A stretch of 33,975 bases of DNA, taken from NCBI GenBank assembly GCA_030065585.1, contig JASJED010000083.1, positions 1 to 33,975 of the forward strand. Reading direction: 5' to 3'. Under the pieces are notes generated by a model. The model was not told the DNA's origin and ran no database searches. It worked only from the letters and a program-made list of their open reading frames with translations. The translations under genes were made by a program, and so were the position numbers. This document shows, in pieces, positions 18,224 through 27,973 of the stretch (its first letter is position 1; each line of letters opens with the position of its first letter). This DNA comes from Desulfobacterales bacterium (lineage in GTDB: Bacteria; Desulfobacterota; Desulfobacteria; Desulfobacterales; UBA5852).

Positions 18224-20317
18224 ATGGAACACGCTCAAGAAAACAACCTGCCGCATCAATTGGCATTTCTGGACAACAACGCGGATATCGTCATGGCCTG
18301 CCTTGTGGTGGGTATCCTGATCTTGATGGTCATGCCGCTGCCGGCCTTCATCCTGGATCTGCTCCTGTCCCTCAATATCACCTGCGCGATTATCATTCTG
18401 CTGGTGGGCATGTATATCGTCCATCCACTTGAGCTTTCATCCTTTCCGTCCATCCTGCTGCTGGCCACGCTGTTTCGCCTGGCGCTGAATATCGCTTCGA
18501 CGCGCATCATTCTGATGCACGGTGCTGAGGGCACCGGCGCGGCCGGCAAGGTGATCCAGGCCTTCGGTCATTTCGTGGTGGGCGGCAATTATTTGATCGG
18601 CATCATTGTTTTTCTGATTCTGGTCATCATCAATTTCATGGTGATCACCAAGGGGGCCGGGCGCATCGCGGAAGTGGCGGCCCGTTTCACCCTGGATGCC
18701 ATGCCCGGCAAACAGATGAGCATCGATGCCGATCTCAATGCCGGGCTGATCACCGAGGATGAGGCCCGTACCCGACGCGAAACCATCGCACGCGAAGCCG
18801 AATATTACGGGGCCATGGACGGTGCCAACAAATTCGTGCGCGGCGATGCGATTGCCGGGATCATCATTACCCTGATCAACATCTTCGGCGGCCTGGCCAT
18901 TGGTGTCATGCAAAATGGGCTCAGTTTTACCGAAGCCGCGCAGAATTACACCCTCTTGACGGTTGGCGACGGTCTGGTCTCCCAGGTGCCGGCGCTGGTC
19001 ATTTCGACCGCGGCCGGCATCATCGTCAGCCGCGCCGGCTCCGAATCGAGTCTGGGGCGAGATATCACTGCCCAGATCATGTTCCACCACCGGGCTATCG
19101 CAATTGCCGCTGCGGTGCTGATCGGTTTTTCGATCGTTCCGGGTATGCCAACCTTGCCGTTTCTCATTCTAGCAGCGATCACCGCCGCCATGGCCTACGC
19201 GATTTACAAAGCCGCTCCGACGGCCGGGGAAGCCATTTTGGAAACGGAACCGGCGGGCGATGGTGATCCGGCGGTGGAGCGCCAGGAGACCCTCCCACCG
19301 CTCGATATTCTGTCGCTCGAGGTCGGTTACGGACTGATCCCTCTGGTCGATCTCGAACAGGACGGTCAATTGCTCAACCGCATCCGTGCCATCCGCTCCC
19401 AGATGGCGGAGGATGTCGGCATCATCGTTCCACCGGTCCATATCCAGGACAACATGCAGCTGCAACCGGGTGAATACCGCATCCTTCTCAAAGGCAACGA
19501 AATCGCCCGCGGCGAGCTTGTCTTGAATCATTTTCTGGCCATGGATCCCGGCGATGCCGTCGGCCAGTTGGACGGGGTCAGCACGACCGAGCCGACCTAC
19601 GGTCTTCCGGCGGTCTGGATCAAAGAGGAACAGCGGGAACGGGCCATTGCCGATGGATTCACCGTCGTCGACATCGCCACGGTCATGACCACGCACACCT
19701 CGGACATCATCAAGCGGTTCGCCCATGAACTGGTCGGGCGTCAGGAAGTCCAAGGGATGCTCGACCATCTGAAGCAGACCTATCCCAAGGTCGTGGAAGA
19801 ATTGATCCCCAATCTACTGCCGCTGGGCGGTGTGGTCAAAGTCCTGCAAAATCTTCTGAAAGAACAGGTGTCCATCCGCGACCTTCTGGCCATCCTGGAG
19901 ACATTGGCGGACTGGGCCCCGATGACCAAGGATTTGGATATCCTAACCGAGTATGTACGCCAGGCCCTATCACGCGGCATCGTTGGGACCTATCTGGGTC
20001 CCGATGGGGCCCTGACGGCCGTAACCCTTGACCAGCGCGTCGAGACCGCCATCGCCGAGGCCATTCAAAGAACCGATCATGGCAGCTTCCTGGCCATGGA
20101 GCCCCGCACGGTGGAGCGGATTGTCCAAGCCCTATCCCGACACATCGAAGCATTTGCCAACCTCAACAGCCAGCCGGTTGTCCTGGGTTCGGCCCATGTG
20201 CGCATTCATTTCAAACGCATGATTGATCGGCTCGTACCAAATCTGGCGGTGCTTTCCTATGACGAGGTCATGAACAATGCCCAAGTGAATACCATCGGGG
20301 TGCTGGAGATCAACTGA
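18224..20317 (+). CDS. flhA: Flagellar export apparatus protein FlhA
   Basis: LPAFILDLLLSLNITCAIIILLVGMYIVHPLELSSFPSILLLATLFRLALNIASTRIIL. Confidence 0.98.
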   Translation: MEHAQENNLPHQLAFLDNNADIVMACLVVGILILMVMPLPAFILDLLLSLNITCAIIILLVGMYIVHPLELSSFPSILLLATLFRLALNIASTRIILMHGAEGTGAAGKVIQAFGHFVVGGNYLIGIIVFLILVIINFMVITKGAGRIAEVAARFTLDAMPGKQMSIDADLNAGLITEDEARTRRETIAREAEYYGAMDGANKFVRGDAIAGIIITLINIFGGLAIGVMQNGLSFTEAAQNYTLLTVGDGLVSQVPALVISTAAGIIVSRAGSESSLGRDITAQIMFHHRAIAIAAAVLIGFSIVPGMPTLPFLILAAITAAMAYAIYKAAPTAGEAILETEPAGDGDPAVERQETLPPLDILSLEVGYGLIPLVDLEQDGQLLNRIRAIRSQMAEDVGIIVPPVHIQDNMQLQPGEYRILLKGNEIARGELVLNHFLAMDPGDAVGQLDGVSTTEPTYGLPAVWIKEEQRERAIADGFTVVDIATVMTTHTSDIIKRFAHELVGRQEVQGMLDHLKQTYPKVVEELIPNLLPLGGVVKVLQNLLKEQVSIRDLLAILETLADWAPMTKDLDILTEYVRQALSRGIVGTYLGPDGALTAVTLDQRVETAIAEAIQRTDHGSFLAMEPRTVERIVQALSRHIEAFANLNSQPVVLGSAHVRIHFKRMIDRLVPNLAVLSYDEVMNNAQVNTIGVLEIN

Positions 20318-20319
20318 AG

Positions 20320-21714
20320 ATGCAGATCAAACGTTTTGAAGCCAAGAACATGACGGAGGCCCTGCGTCAGATCAAACGCGAATTGGGGCCCGAGGCCGTC
20401 ATCCTGTCGGCCAAGGACATCCGCAAAGAGAGCCACCTGCTGGGGATCTCGCGCAAAGTCGGCGTTGAAGTGACGGCGGCCATCGATGGGGGCATGCCTA
20501 TGTCGGCGTCATTAAATCAAGGCCGTGCTTCGAATCTAAGGATGGCGCGTTGCGAAGGGCGATCGACGGGCATCGTCGCGATGGGCGGACAACCAGACGC
20601 GGTTGAAGATGTCGTCAAACTCAGCCCGGGAGACGCACCACCTGGCGCCATTTTACCGGACCAGACGACCGCAAGGACGACATCTTCATCCGATACCCCA
20701 TCCAAACCGTCCGGTGCCGCAACCCGATTCCATTCCGGTTTTCATGCCGGTCCGACAGGACCCGCCGTAAATCATCATACACCGCCGCCCTTCGAAGACT
20801 GGCAGCAGCAGATGCACCAGCGTCTGCAGGATGGCGGTTTGGCCATTGCCCCCTGGCCCTTCAAATCAAATGAAACCCACATTGTCGCCCTAGTGGGTAG
20901 TGCCGGGGTGGGCAAGACTACGACGATAGCCAAATTGGCGGCCCAACTTCAGCACGAACATGGGCACCAGGTCGGGATGATCGCCCTGGACCAGGATAAG
21001 ATCGGCGCTGTCGAGCAACTGCGGATCTATGCCGAAATCCTGCAGATACCGCTTGAAATCCCGCGTTCGGACAAAGCCTGGCAACGAGCACTCAAGGGCC
21101 TGCGGAATTGCCAAGTGATCCTGGTGGATACCCCGGCCCTTGGTGCGCAGCGTGAAAACCGGCCGGTGGTATTCGATGAACGCTTGCGCCCGATGCGTAA
21201 TCTCGAAGCCTGGTTGGTGATCGGTGCGGATACCCAGGTGGCTTGCATGCAGTCGGCGGCGGCGCTCTGCAGCGATCTGGCCCCCTGTGCCGCCGTTGTG
21301 ACCAAGACCGATCTGAGCTGCAATTTGGAGGGCGTCATGGAATTCCTGAGCCTTACTTCCCTGCCGCTTGTCGGTTTGACCAACGGCCCCCGAGTCCCCG
21401 GGGACTTGTGTGCCGCCAGCTACGAGCGGTTTACGCGCCTATTGCTCCAAGACGGGCGCCGCGCAGAATTCCTGACGCGGAAGGCCGGCACCGACAAGGA
21501 TCGTGGAACCCAGGACCCCTATTTGGCCAACCGGAGTTCCGATATCTTCCATCGACCGGATTGCAAATGGATTCGGCTGATCAATAAAGACAATATCGTC
21601 ATGTTCGGTTCGTTCGCCGAAGCATTGAACAATCGCTTCAAGCCCTGCCGCTACTGTAATCCGCAACACATGTCGATTACCGGTATACTTCACCAGGAGG
21701 GCGCGGTGCGTTAA
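20320..21714 (+). CDS. flhF: Flagellar SRP-type GTPase FlhF with divergent G motifs and a C-terminal Cys-rich extension
   Basis: FlhF N-terminus (MQIKRFEAKNMTEALRQIKRELGPEAVILSAKDI), GSAGVGKTTTIAKLAAQ P-loop, IGAVEQLRIYAEI, VVTKTD; extra C-terminal ...FHRPDC...PCRYCNP. Confidence 0.93.
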   Translation: MQIKRFEAKNMTEALRQIKRELGPEAVILSAKDIRKESHLLGISRKVGVEVTAAIDGGMPMSASLNQGRASNLRMARCEGRSTGIVAMGGQPDAVEDVVKLSPGDAPPGAILPDQTTARTTSSSDTPSKPSGAATRFHSGFHAGPTGPAVNHHTPPPFEDWQQQMHQRLQDGGLAIAPWPFKSNETHIVALVGSAGVGKTTTIAKLAAQLQHEHGHQVGMIALDQDKIGAVEQLRIYAEILQIPLEIPRSDKAWQRALKGLRNCQVILVDTPALGAQRENRPVVFDERLRPMRNLEAWLVIGADTQVACMQSAAALCSDLAPCAAVVTKTDLSCNLEGVMEFLSLTSLPLVGLTNGPRVPGDLCAASYERFTRLLLQDGRRAEFLTRKAGTDKDRGTQDPYLANRSSDIFHRPDCKWIRLINKDNIVMFGSFAEALNNRFKPCRYCNPQHMSITGILHQEGAVR

Positions 21715-21758
21715 GGATGGTCGCCGCGATGGGCTAATGACGCAAGGAGTCCAATTTA

Positions 21759-22670
21759 ATGTCAGCGATGCAACCCATGAATAAAGTGATCTCGCTCAAT
21801 TCCCGACGACCGGCCGCGGACCCGTCGAGAGGACGCGCGCTCCATGCGACCCGTGCGGCCACACGCGCGATTTCGATTACCAGCGGCAAGGGCGGCGTGG
21901 GCAAAACCAACATCGTCGCCAATATCGGCTACGAGTTGAGCCGCTCCGGACAGGAGGTTCTCATTCTGGATGCCGATCTGGGCCTGGGCAACTTGGATAT
22001 TCTGCTCGGACTGGCGCCGAAATACAATTTATCCCATGTCATCACCGGGGAAAAACGAATCGGCGACGTTGTCGTCGAGGGCCCCGGACGCATGAAGATC
22101 CTTCCGGCCGCCTCCGGAATCCAGGAATTAACCCAGCTTTCAGGCGACCAGAAAATCGGTATGCTCTACGCGTTGGATCAACTGCTGGATTCCGTCGATA
22201 TCCTGCTGATCGATTCGGCGGCGGGGATTTCGCCCAACGTTCTGGACTTCAGCGTATCGGCCCATGAAACGATGGTGGTGGTCACGCCCGAGCCCACCTC
22301 GATTACCGATGCGTATGCCCTGATGAAAGTTCTGGCCCTCAAATATGATGAAAAACGCTGCCGACTGATCGTCAACCAAGTGTCCAACGAAAATGAAGGG
22401 CGCGACATTTTCCGGCAGCTCAATATCGTGGCCCAGAAGTTTCTGGATATCGATGTGGACTATTTTGGATGTGTTCCCCGGGATGACATCATGACGACCT
22501 GCGTCAAACAACAGCGCATTGTCAGTCAAGCCTTTCCGGAGTCGACGGCGGCGCGCGGTTTCCGCAATCTGGCCCGCAAAACCGGCGCATTGCCCGCCCA
22601 AGCGCTATCCAGCACGGATAGCCATTTGCTTTGGAACCATATCACTCGGGAAGACCTGTCCTGGAAATGA
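21759..22670 (+). CDS. flhG: MinD-like ATPase FlhG/FleN (flagellar number regulator)
   Basis: ISITSGKGGVGKTNIVANIGYELSRSGQEVLILDADLGLGNLDILLGLAPKYNLSHVI; follows flhF. Confidence 0.96.
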   Translation: MSAMQPMNKVISLNSRRPAADPSRGRALHATRAATRAISITSGKGGVGKTNIVANIGYELSRSGQEVLILDADLGLGNLDILLGLAPKYNLSHVITGEKRIGDVVVEGPGRMKILPAASGIQELTQLSGDQKIGMLYALDQLLDSVDILLIDSAAGISPNVLDFSVSAHETMVVVTPEPTSITDAYALMKVLALKYDEKRCRLIVNQVSNENEGRDIFRQLNIVAQKFLDIDVDYFGCVPRDDIMTTCVKQQRIVSQAFPESTAARGFRNLARKTGALPAQALSSTDSHLLWNHITREDLSWK

Positions 22671-22740
22671 AGCCGACATGTTTTTCGCATAAGCCTTTGC
22701 TGACCAACAACGTAAAAGATGCTAACGAGTAGGTGCCCTT

Positions 22741-23496
22741 ATGAAAGCAGCCCGCAATCAACCATCGCCCCCGAAAAGCAAGGTGGCCGCGGACCGAGAT
22801 CAGCTGATGGCCACATATCTTCCGCACGTCAAGCGCATCGTCAATCGCATGGCCATTCATCTTCCGGCCACGGTCGATATCGAAGACCTCTACAATGTTG
22901 GCGTCATCGGACTGATTCAGGCCATTGATCGCTTCGATCCCGGACGCAACAACAAGTTCATTACGTATGCGACCCACCGCATCCGCGGTGCGGTCTTGAG
23001 TGAGTTGCGCTCACGAGACTTTCTCTCGCGTTCCAACCGGCGCAAAATTCGTGAAATGGATAACACCTACGCCCTGCTGGAACAAAGGCTGGGCCGTGAT
23101 GTCGAAGCCCATGAACTGGCCGAGGCCATGCAGATCGATCTGGACGAACTGGACAAAATCAAAGGGCTTTCCAGCATTTCCTTCATCAGTTTTGAAGAGA
23201 TGGGGTATTCGGAATCCAATGACAAAGGACGTCTGATCAAATACCTGGCGGATGACGGCATGGATGCCCTGTCCCTAACGAATCTGAACGAACTCAAAGC
23301 CGCGATGACCAAGGCCATTGAACAGCTTCCCGAAAAAGAGAAACTGGTATTATCGCTGTACTATTTCGACGAACTCAACATGAAGGAAACCGGGAAGGTT
23401 TTAAACGTTACCGAGTCGCGCGTCTCGCAGATTCACTCCCAGGCCGTCATCCACCTGCGCAACAAACTGCGACGCGAGAAAGTTATTGAAAATTGA
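22741..23496 (+). CDS. fliA: RNA polymerase sigma factor FliA (sigma28)
   Basis: DLYNVGVIGLIQAIDRFDPGRNNKFITYATHRIRGAVLSELRSRDFLSRSNRRKIREM; region 4 LSLYYFDELNMKETGKVLNVTESRVSQIHSQAVIHLRNKL. Confidence 0.97.
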   Translation: MKAARNQPSPPKSKVAADRDQLMATYLPHVKRIVNRMAIHLPATVDIEDLYNVGVIGLIQAIDRFDPGRNNKFITYATHRIRGAVLSELRSRDFLSRSNRRKIREMDNTYALLEQRLGRDVEAHELAEAMQIDLDELDKIKGLSSISFISFEEMGYSESNDKGRLIKYLADDGMDALSLTNLNELKAAMTKAIEQLPEKEKLVLSLYYFDELNMKETGKVLNVTESRVSQIHSQAVIHLRNKLRREKVIEN

Positions 23497-23580
23497 TCCG
23501 GGCCTCGCTGGAGACTTTCCGAAGATGCCGTACGATAAAATTCGCGCCTATTGCTGCCGCCCGGGCGGAGATGAACAATC

Positions 23581-23829
23581 ATGGTGGATCACATCCGACC
23601 AACGGGACGCGTCGGCGCCGTATTGACGCCGGCACGACCACGCAAGGTCAAGCACGATCAAAACCGTCGCGATCAGCGCCAGCGGGAAGCGGATGAGGAA
23701 AAGACCGGCGGTGACACCGATGGCCGTGAAGGCGCACCGGCCACCGCGCAAGACGGTGGCACGCCAACGCCTGATCAGGCGGGTCGCAAGTCAGCCACCC
23801 GGGGCCAGCGGATCAATGTGGTCATTTAG
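23581..23829 (+). CDS. Small charged hypothetical protein between fliA and the DUF2802-like ORF
   Basis: 82-aa ORF MVDHIRPTGRVGAVLTPARPRKVKHDQNRRD...RGQRINVVI in the operon direction; hydrophilic, disordered-looking. Confidence 0.5.
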   Translation: MVDHIRPTGRVGAVLTPARPRKVKHDQNRRDQRQREADEEKTGGDTDGREGAPATAQDGGTPTPDQAGRKSATRGQRINVVI

Positions 23830-23886
23830 CCAGCCAACTGACGTATAAGAGCGAAACCCGGCAAACAAACGATTACGGAAAGGGCA

Positions 23887-24366
23887 GTGACGGAAATGAT
23901 GGCGAACGCTCCAAACTGGGCGATGCTAATGGATCTTTTGGCCCTGGGGGCCAGCGTGATTTTGATCGGTTGGCTGATTTTCAACCGGATACGTTACGGC
24001 CATCTGGTATCGCGCCCACATACCGCGAGGGCCGATTTCAACGCGGAGATAACCCTGCAGGCCTTAACGCAGCAATCCCTATTAAGCTACCGTACAATTC
24101 AGCAAACCTTACAGAACGAGTTTGAGAGTCTGCAGCGTTTGACGGCGGGCGATCAGCACGGCTGGCCGGACGGCGACAGGCAACTTTGTCGTGAGGACAA
24201 TCGTGGTGTGTATGCGTCTGAAGCGGGCTTCCGACATGCGGGCAGTTACCAGCGGGCCTTGGGCATGATTCAAAAAGGTCTTGATCAGCCGGATATCGCC
24301 CGGCGCTGCGGCTTGACGCTCGGTGAAATCGATTTAATGACCTACATGCAGCAAAAGCAGCGCTGA
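23887..24366 (+). CDS. Membrane-anchored hypothetical protein, DUF2802-like
   Basis: N-terminal TM (LMDLLALGASVILIGWLIFNRI) followed by a C-terminal HTH-like tail (ALGMIQKGLDQPDIARRCGLTLGEIDLMTYMQQK), as in DUF2802 proteins near fliA. The true start may be ATG at 23896 or 23899. Confidence 0.65.
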   Translation: MTEMMANAPNWAMLMDLLALGASVILIGWLIFNRIRYGHLVSRPHTARADFNAEITLQALTQQSLLSYRTIQQTLQNEFESLQRLTAGDQHGWPDGDRQLCREDNRGVYASEAGFRHAGSYQRALGMIQKGLDQPDIARRCGLTLGEIDLMTYMQQKQR

Positions 24367-24551
24367 CGCCCGCAACACGACCCCCCTCTGAGAAGATAGG
24401 CGCCGATCCCCGCCGCTTTTGTGCCGCCGCATCCCGCCAGCGGAAAAAATTGCCGCGCACCACCCGGACTTTTCTTCCCTTGAATACGGTCTTTGGCCGG
24501 GGATCGATGATGATTCCCGAATAAACAAGTGTTTCAAGGCCGGCCGTATTG

Positions 24552-24567
24552 TGGTCCGATTTTTGCT
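24552..24567 (+). promoter_or_regulatory. Sigma54 promoter candidate upstream of flgF-flgG-flgA-flgH-flgI-flgJ
   Basis: TGGTCCGATTTTTGCT; exact -12 TTGCT, G at -24 side, correct spacing; about 69 bp before the flgF ATG. Confidence 0.7.
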
Positions 24568-24635
24568 ACTATTAATGGCAATCGGATTTCAATGGAATCC
24601 TTCCCCGGAACACGCAGAAGAAAAGAGGACGCGAC

Positions 24636-25382
24636 ATGAGCGGATCAATTTATGCCGCCACTTCGGGCGCTGAGGTCCAGCGTATCAGGATGGGGCTATT
24701 GTCGAACAATCTGGCCAACATCAACACGACCGGCTTTAAACTGGATGAGGTGGCCTTCCGTGTGGAAAACGACGGTGTCAACCCGGAAGATGGCGAGGCG
24801 CGGGATACGGAAGAGCGGATGAAGCTGCCCGTCATTCCGCTGACAATGCGGACGGACTTCTCTCAAGGCCCGTTGCAGTCGACCGGCAATCCGCTGGATC
24901 TCGCCATTCGGGGCGAGGGTTTCTTCAGCATCCAGACGGAACGCGGCATTCGCTATACACGCGCCGGATCATTTTCCCTGGACGCCGAAGGACGGCTCAC
25001 GACCCACCAGGGCGACCCGGTCATGGGCGAAGGCGGTGAAATCACCATCGACGGGGCGGCGGTGGAGGTGGATGGCAGCGGCAACATCCTTGTCGACGGT
25101 CAGATTACGGACAAACTGCGCATCGTCAAGATATCGGATCCAGAGGCCCTGGCCAAAGAGGGCGCCAACCTGTTTATCCTCGATGAACGCAAGGGCACCG
25201 AAGAAGATGTTGAATATGCCGGTATCCGTCAGGGATTTGTGGAGCGTTCCAATGCAAATGCTGTCAAAATAATGACAGACCTGATCGAAGTCATGCGTGG
25301 TTACGAGTCTTACCAGAGGATAATTCGAACGCTGGATGAAAATAACGGCAAACTGATCTCGGGGGTCGGCAACCCCCTGTAA
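24636..25382 (+). CDS. flgF: Flagellar basal-body rod protein FlgF
   Basis: MSGSIYAATSGAEVQRIRMGLLSNNLANINTTGFKLDEVAF; NPLDLAIRGEGFFSIQTERGIRYTRAGSFSLD; precedes flgG. Confidence 0.93.
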   Translation: MSGSIYAATSGAEVQRIRMGLLSNNLANINTTGFKLDEVAFRVENDGVNPEDGEARDTEERMKLPVIPLTMRTDFSQGPLQSTGNPLDLAIRGEGFFSIQTERGIRYTRAGSFSLDAEGRLTTHQGDPVMGEGGEITIDGAAVEVDGSGNILVDGQITDKLRIVKISDPEALAKEGANLFILDERKGTEEDVEYAGIRQGFVERSNANAVKIMTDLIEVMRGYESYQRIIRTLDENNGKLISGVGNPL

Positions 25383-25409
25383 GGCCCCCAGGGGAAAACG
25401 GAGGCGATT

Positions 25410-26198
25410 ATGATTCGTACGTTGTGGACCGCGGCATCCGGCATGAAAACCCAGGCCGCCAATATCGACATCATTTCCAATAACCTGGCCAACGTCAACA
25501 CGGGCGGATTCAAGCGCAGTCGGGCCGATTTCCAGGATCTGCTGTATGAATCCCTGCGCCAGGCCGGCACCTCCTCGTCCGAAAACAGCGACGTGCCCAC
25601 CGGTATCCAGATCGGTCACGGCAGTCGACTGGTATCCAGTCAAAAAATATTCACCCAGGGCGATTTCCAACAGACCAAGAATGAACTGGACATCGCCATC
25701 GAGGGCGACGGTTTTTTCCAAATCATTCAGCCCAGCGGGGACATCGCCTATACCCGCGACGGTGCCTTCAAGATGGACGCCAACGGACGGATCGTGAATG
25801 CGGACGGATTCGTGCTGGAGCCTGAGATCACCATTCCCACCGACAGCATATCCCTGTCCATCGGCATCGACGGCACTGTGTCGGTTTTACAGGCGGGCAG
25901 CTCGGCGCCCACCGATATCGGCACGATCACACTGGCCCGCTTCATCAATCCAGCCGGCCTGCACAGTATCGGGCGTAATCTGCATCTGCCCACCAATGCT
26001 TCCGGCGACGCCATTGTCGGAACGGCCGGACAGGACGGTCTCGGCACCCTGGCCCAGGGGTTTCTGGAAATGTCCAACGTCAGCGTGGTCGATGAAATGG
26101 TTAAAATGATCAGTGCCCAGCGCGCCTACGAGATCAACAGCAAAACCATTCAGGCCGCCGATGAAATGCTGCAACAAGCCAATTCAGTGAAACGGTAG
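25410..26198 (+). CDS. flgG: Flagellar basal-body (distal) rod protein FlgG
   Basis: [48 protein letters not shown]-terminal [24 protein letters not shown]. Confidence 0.97.
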   Translation: MIRTLWTAASGMKTQAANIDIISNNLANVNTGGFKRSRADFQDLLYESLRQAGTSSSENSDVPTGIQIGHGSRLVSSQKIFTQGDFQQTKNELDIAIEGDGFFQIIQPSGDIAYTRDGAFKMDANGRIVNADGFVLEPEITIPTDSISLSIGIDGTVSVLQAGSSAPTDIGTITLARFINPAGLHSIGRNLHLPTNASGDAIVGTAGQDGLGTLAQGFLEMSNVSVVDEMVKMISAQRAYEINSKTIQAADEMLQQANSVKR

Positions 26199-26204
26199 TT
26201 CGCG

Positions 26205-27218
26205 ATGATCACGCAAAGAGCAGTTAAGCCATCCCATCGCCTGACGATGGCGGGAATCCTGGCGGCCACAATACTTCTACTGGTGCTGTGGGCGTCGGGT
26301 GCTCCGGCCAGCACTTTATCACCGGTGGTCATGACCGCAAAAGATATGACGGAAGTCGATTCGCCGCGGATTCATCTGGGACAGATCGTCAATATCGATG
26401 CGGCCCCATCGGAAATGGCCGGCCGTCTGGGCCGCATCGAAATCGGGCGCGCCCCGCTGGCCGGGCAGACACGCGGCATAAGTCGTGACTACATCCTGTT
26501 GCGACTGCGCCAGAGCGGCATCGACACGGCCACGCTCGATTTACAGTTGCCGGCCAAGATCCGGGTGCGGCGAAGTGCCGTGAAAATCACCCGGGAAGAA
26601 ATGGAGATGATGGTCCGTGATCACCTCATGGCCACGGCATCATCGGAGGAAGCCGAGGTCAACATTACGGCCGTGCGCATCAAAGATGACGTCTTGCTGC
26701 CCAAGGGTAGAATCCAGCATGAAGTCCAGCGCCAGCGTCAGAGCGCCCCCTCACGCCTGCAGCCCGTGTCGATCGTTTTTAAAGTCGACGGCCGGTTCGT
26801 GCGCAAGGTATCGGCGCTGGTCAGCCTTGAAATCATGCAGAACGTGGTGGTGACCCGCAAACCGCTCCCACGCTTCAAGGTGATCACAACGCAGGACGTG
26901 ATGATACGTCAAGTCAATGTGACGGGCATCGCCGACACCGTCATCCGCTCGATCGAGAGTGTGGTTGGTAAACGGGCCCGAAGAGCGATCGGCATGCATG
27001 ATGCGTTGCATTCTAACATGGTTGAGTGGCCGCCGGTGGTGCAGAAGGGTGATCGTGTAACGATTATTGCCGAGTCCGGAAATTTGCGCATCACCGCCCT
27101 GGGGGAAGTCCGCGGTACGGGCAAGGTGGGCGAGCAGGTGCGCGTGGTGAACCTGGATTCGAAGAAAAACATAACGGCCCAGGTCGTCGATAACCGCACT
27201 GTTCGAGTGGTGTTTTAA
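26205..27218 (+). CDS. flgA: Flagellar P-ring assembly chaperone FlgA
   Basis: N-terminal TM/signal, SAF-like C-terminus (VVTRKPLPRFKVITTQDVMIRQVNV..., GDRVTIIAESGNLRITALGEVRGTGKVGEQVRVVNLDSKKNITAQVVD). Confidence 0.93.
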   Translation: MITQRAVKPSHRLTMAGILAATILLLVLWASGAPASTLSPVVMTAKDMTEVDSPRIHLGQIVNIDAAPSEMAGRLGRIEIGRAPLAGQTRGISRDYILLRLRQSGIDTATLDLQLPAKIRVRRSAVKITREEMEMMVRDHLMATASSEEAEVNITAVRIKDDVLLPKGRIQHEVQRQRQSAPSRLQPVSIVFKVDGRFVRKVSALVSLEIMQNVVVTRKPLPRFKVITTQDVMIRQVNVTGIADTVIRSIESVVGKRARRAIGMHDALHSNMVEWPPVVQKGDRVTIIAESGNLRITALGEVRGTGKVGEQVRVVNLDSKKNITAQVVDNRTVRVVF

Positions 27219-27228
27219 AGGAGGTAAG

Positions 27229-27954
27229 ATGATTTCTCCAAACCTTTTCGCCAAGGGGCGCCATGCCTGGATTACATTGATCTTGACAATCGTTGCGGGT
27301 CTGATCTGCAGTTGCGTGAGTTATCCCTCGATCCAGTCGGAGCGTCCGTTTCCCGCGGAGACGGATGACACGAACCCGGCACTCGGCCGATCCGAAAATG
27401 GGGGTGATCCCGACGAAATGTCGCTCTGGGCGGACAATACAATCATGGTCGATCTGTTCAGCGACACCAAAGCCCGTCGCATCGGGGACATCGTCACGAT
27501 TCAGGTGTCCGAATCATCCAGTGCCGAAAACAGCGCATCGACGGATACGGACCGCGAATCGAGCCTTTCCGCCGGCATCCAGGAGTTCTTCGGTGCCGAA
27601 GTGGACACCCTCGATAATTTCAATGTCCAGGGCGGGATCGAAAGTGAATTCCAAGGCAGCGGCAGCACGACCCGCCGGGGCAACCTGGAAGCCTTTATTA
27701 CGGCGCGGGTCGTCGAGGTTCTGCCGGGCGGCAACCTGAAAGTGATCGGTTCCCGCGAAATCCTGGTCAATAACGAAAAGCAGTTGATGACGATCTATGG
27801 TGTCGTGCGCCCGCGGGATATATCCAAAGACAATGTCGTGCTGTCGTCATTCGTCTCCGATGCCCGTATCGCCTACAGTGGCGCGGGGATCGTCGACGAC
27901 CGCCAGCGGCCGGGATGGATGGCCAACACCCTGAACACCATATGGCCATTTTGA
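27229..27954 (+). CDS. flgH: Flagellar L-ring protein FlgH
   Basis: MVDLFSDTKARRIGDIVTIQVSESSSAENSASTDTDRESS; EAFITARVVEVLPGGNLKVIGSREILVNNEKQLMTIYGVVRPRDI. Confidence 0.96.
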   Translation: MISPNLFAKGRHAWITLILTIVAGLICSCVSYPSIQSERPFPAETDDTNPALGRSENGGDPDEMSLWADNTIMVDLFSDTKARRIGDIVTIQVSESSSAENSASTDTDRESSLSAGIQEFFGAEVDTLDNFNVQGGIESEFQGSGSTTRRGNLEAFITARVVEVLPGGNLKVIGSREILVNNEKQLMTIYGVVRPRDISKDNVVLSSFVSDARIAYSGAGIVDDRQRPGWMANTLNTIWPF

Positions 27955-27973
27955 TTCGGACCGGGATTTTAGC

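Noticed and set aside
24406-24505. CGATCCCC...GGGGATCG inverted repeat considered as a terminator
   Set aside because: Arms only 8 bp with a loop of roughly 85 nt; too weak to support.
24576-24591. TGGCAATCGGATTTCA as an alternative sigma54 promoter for flgF
   Set aside because: Lacks the essential GC of the -12 element; the better match is at 24552-24567.
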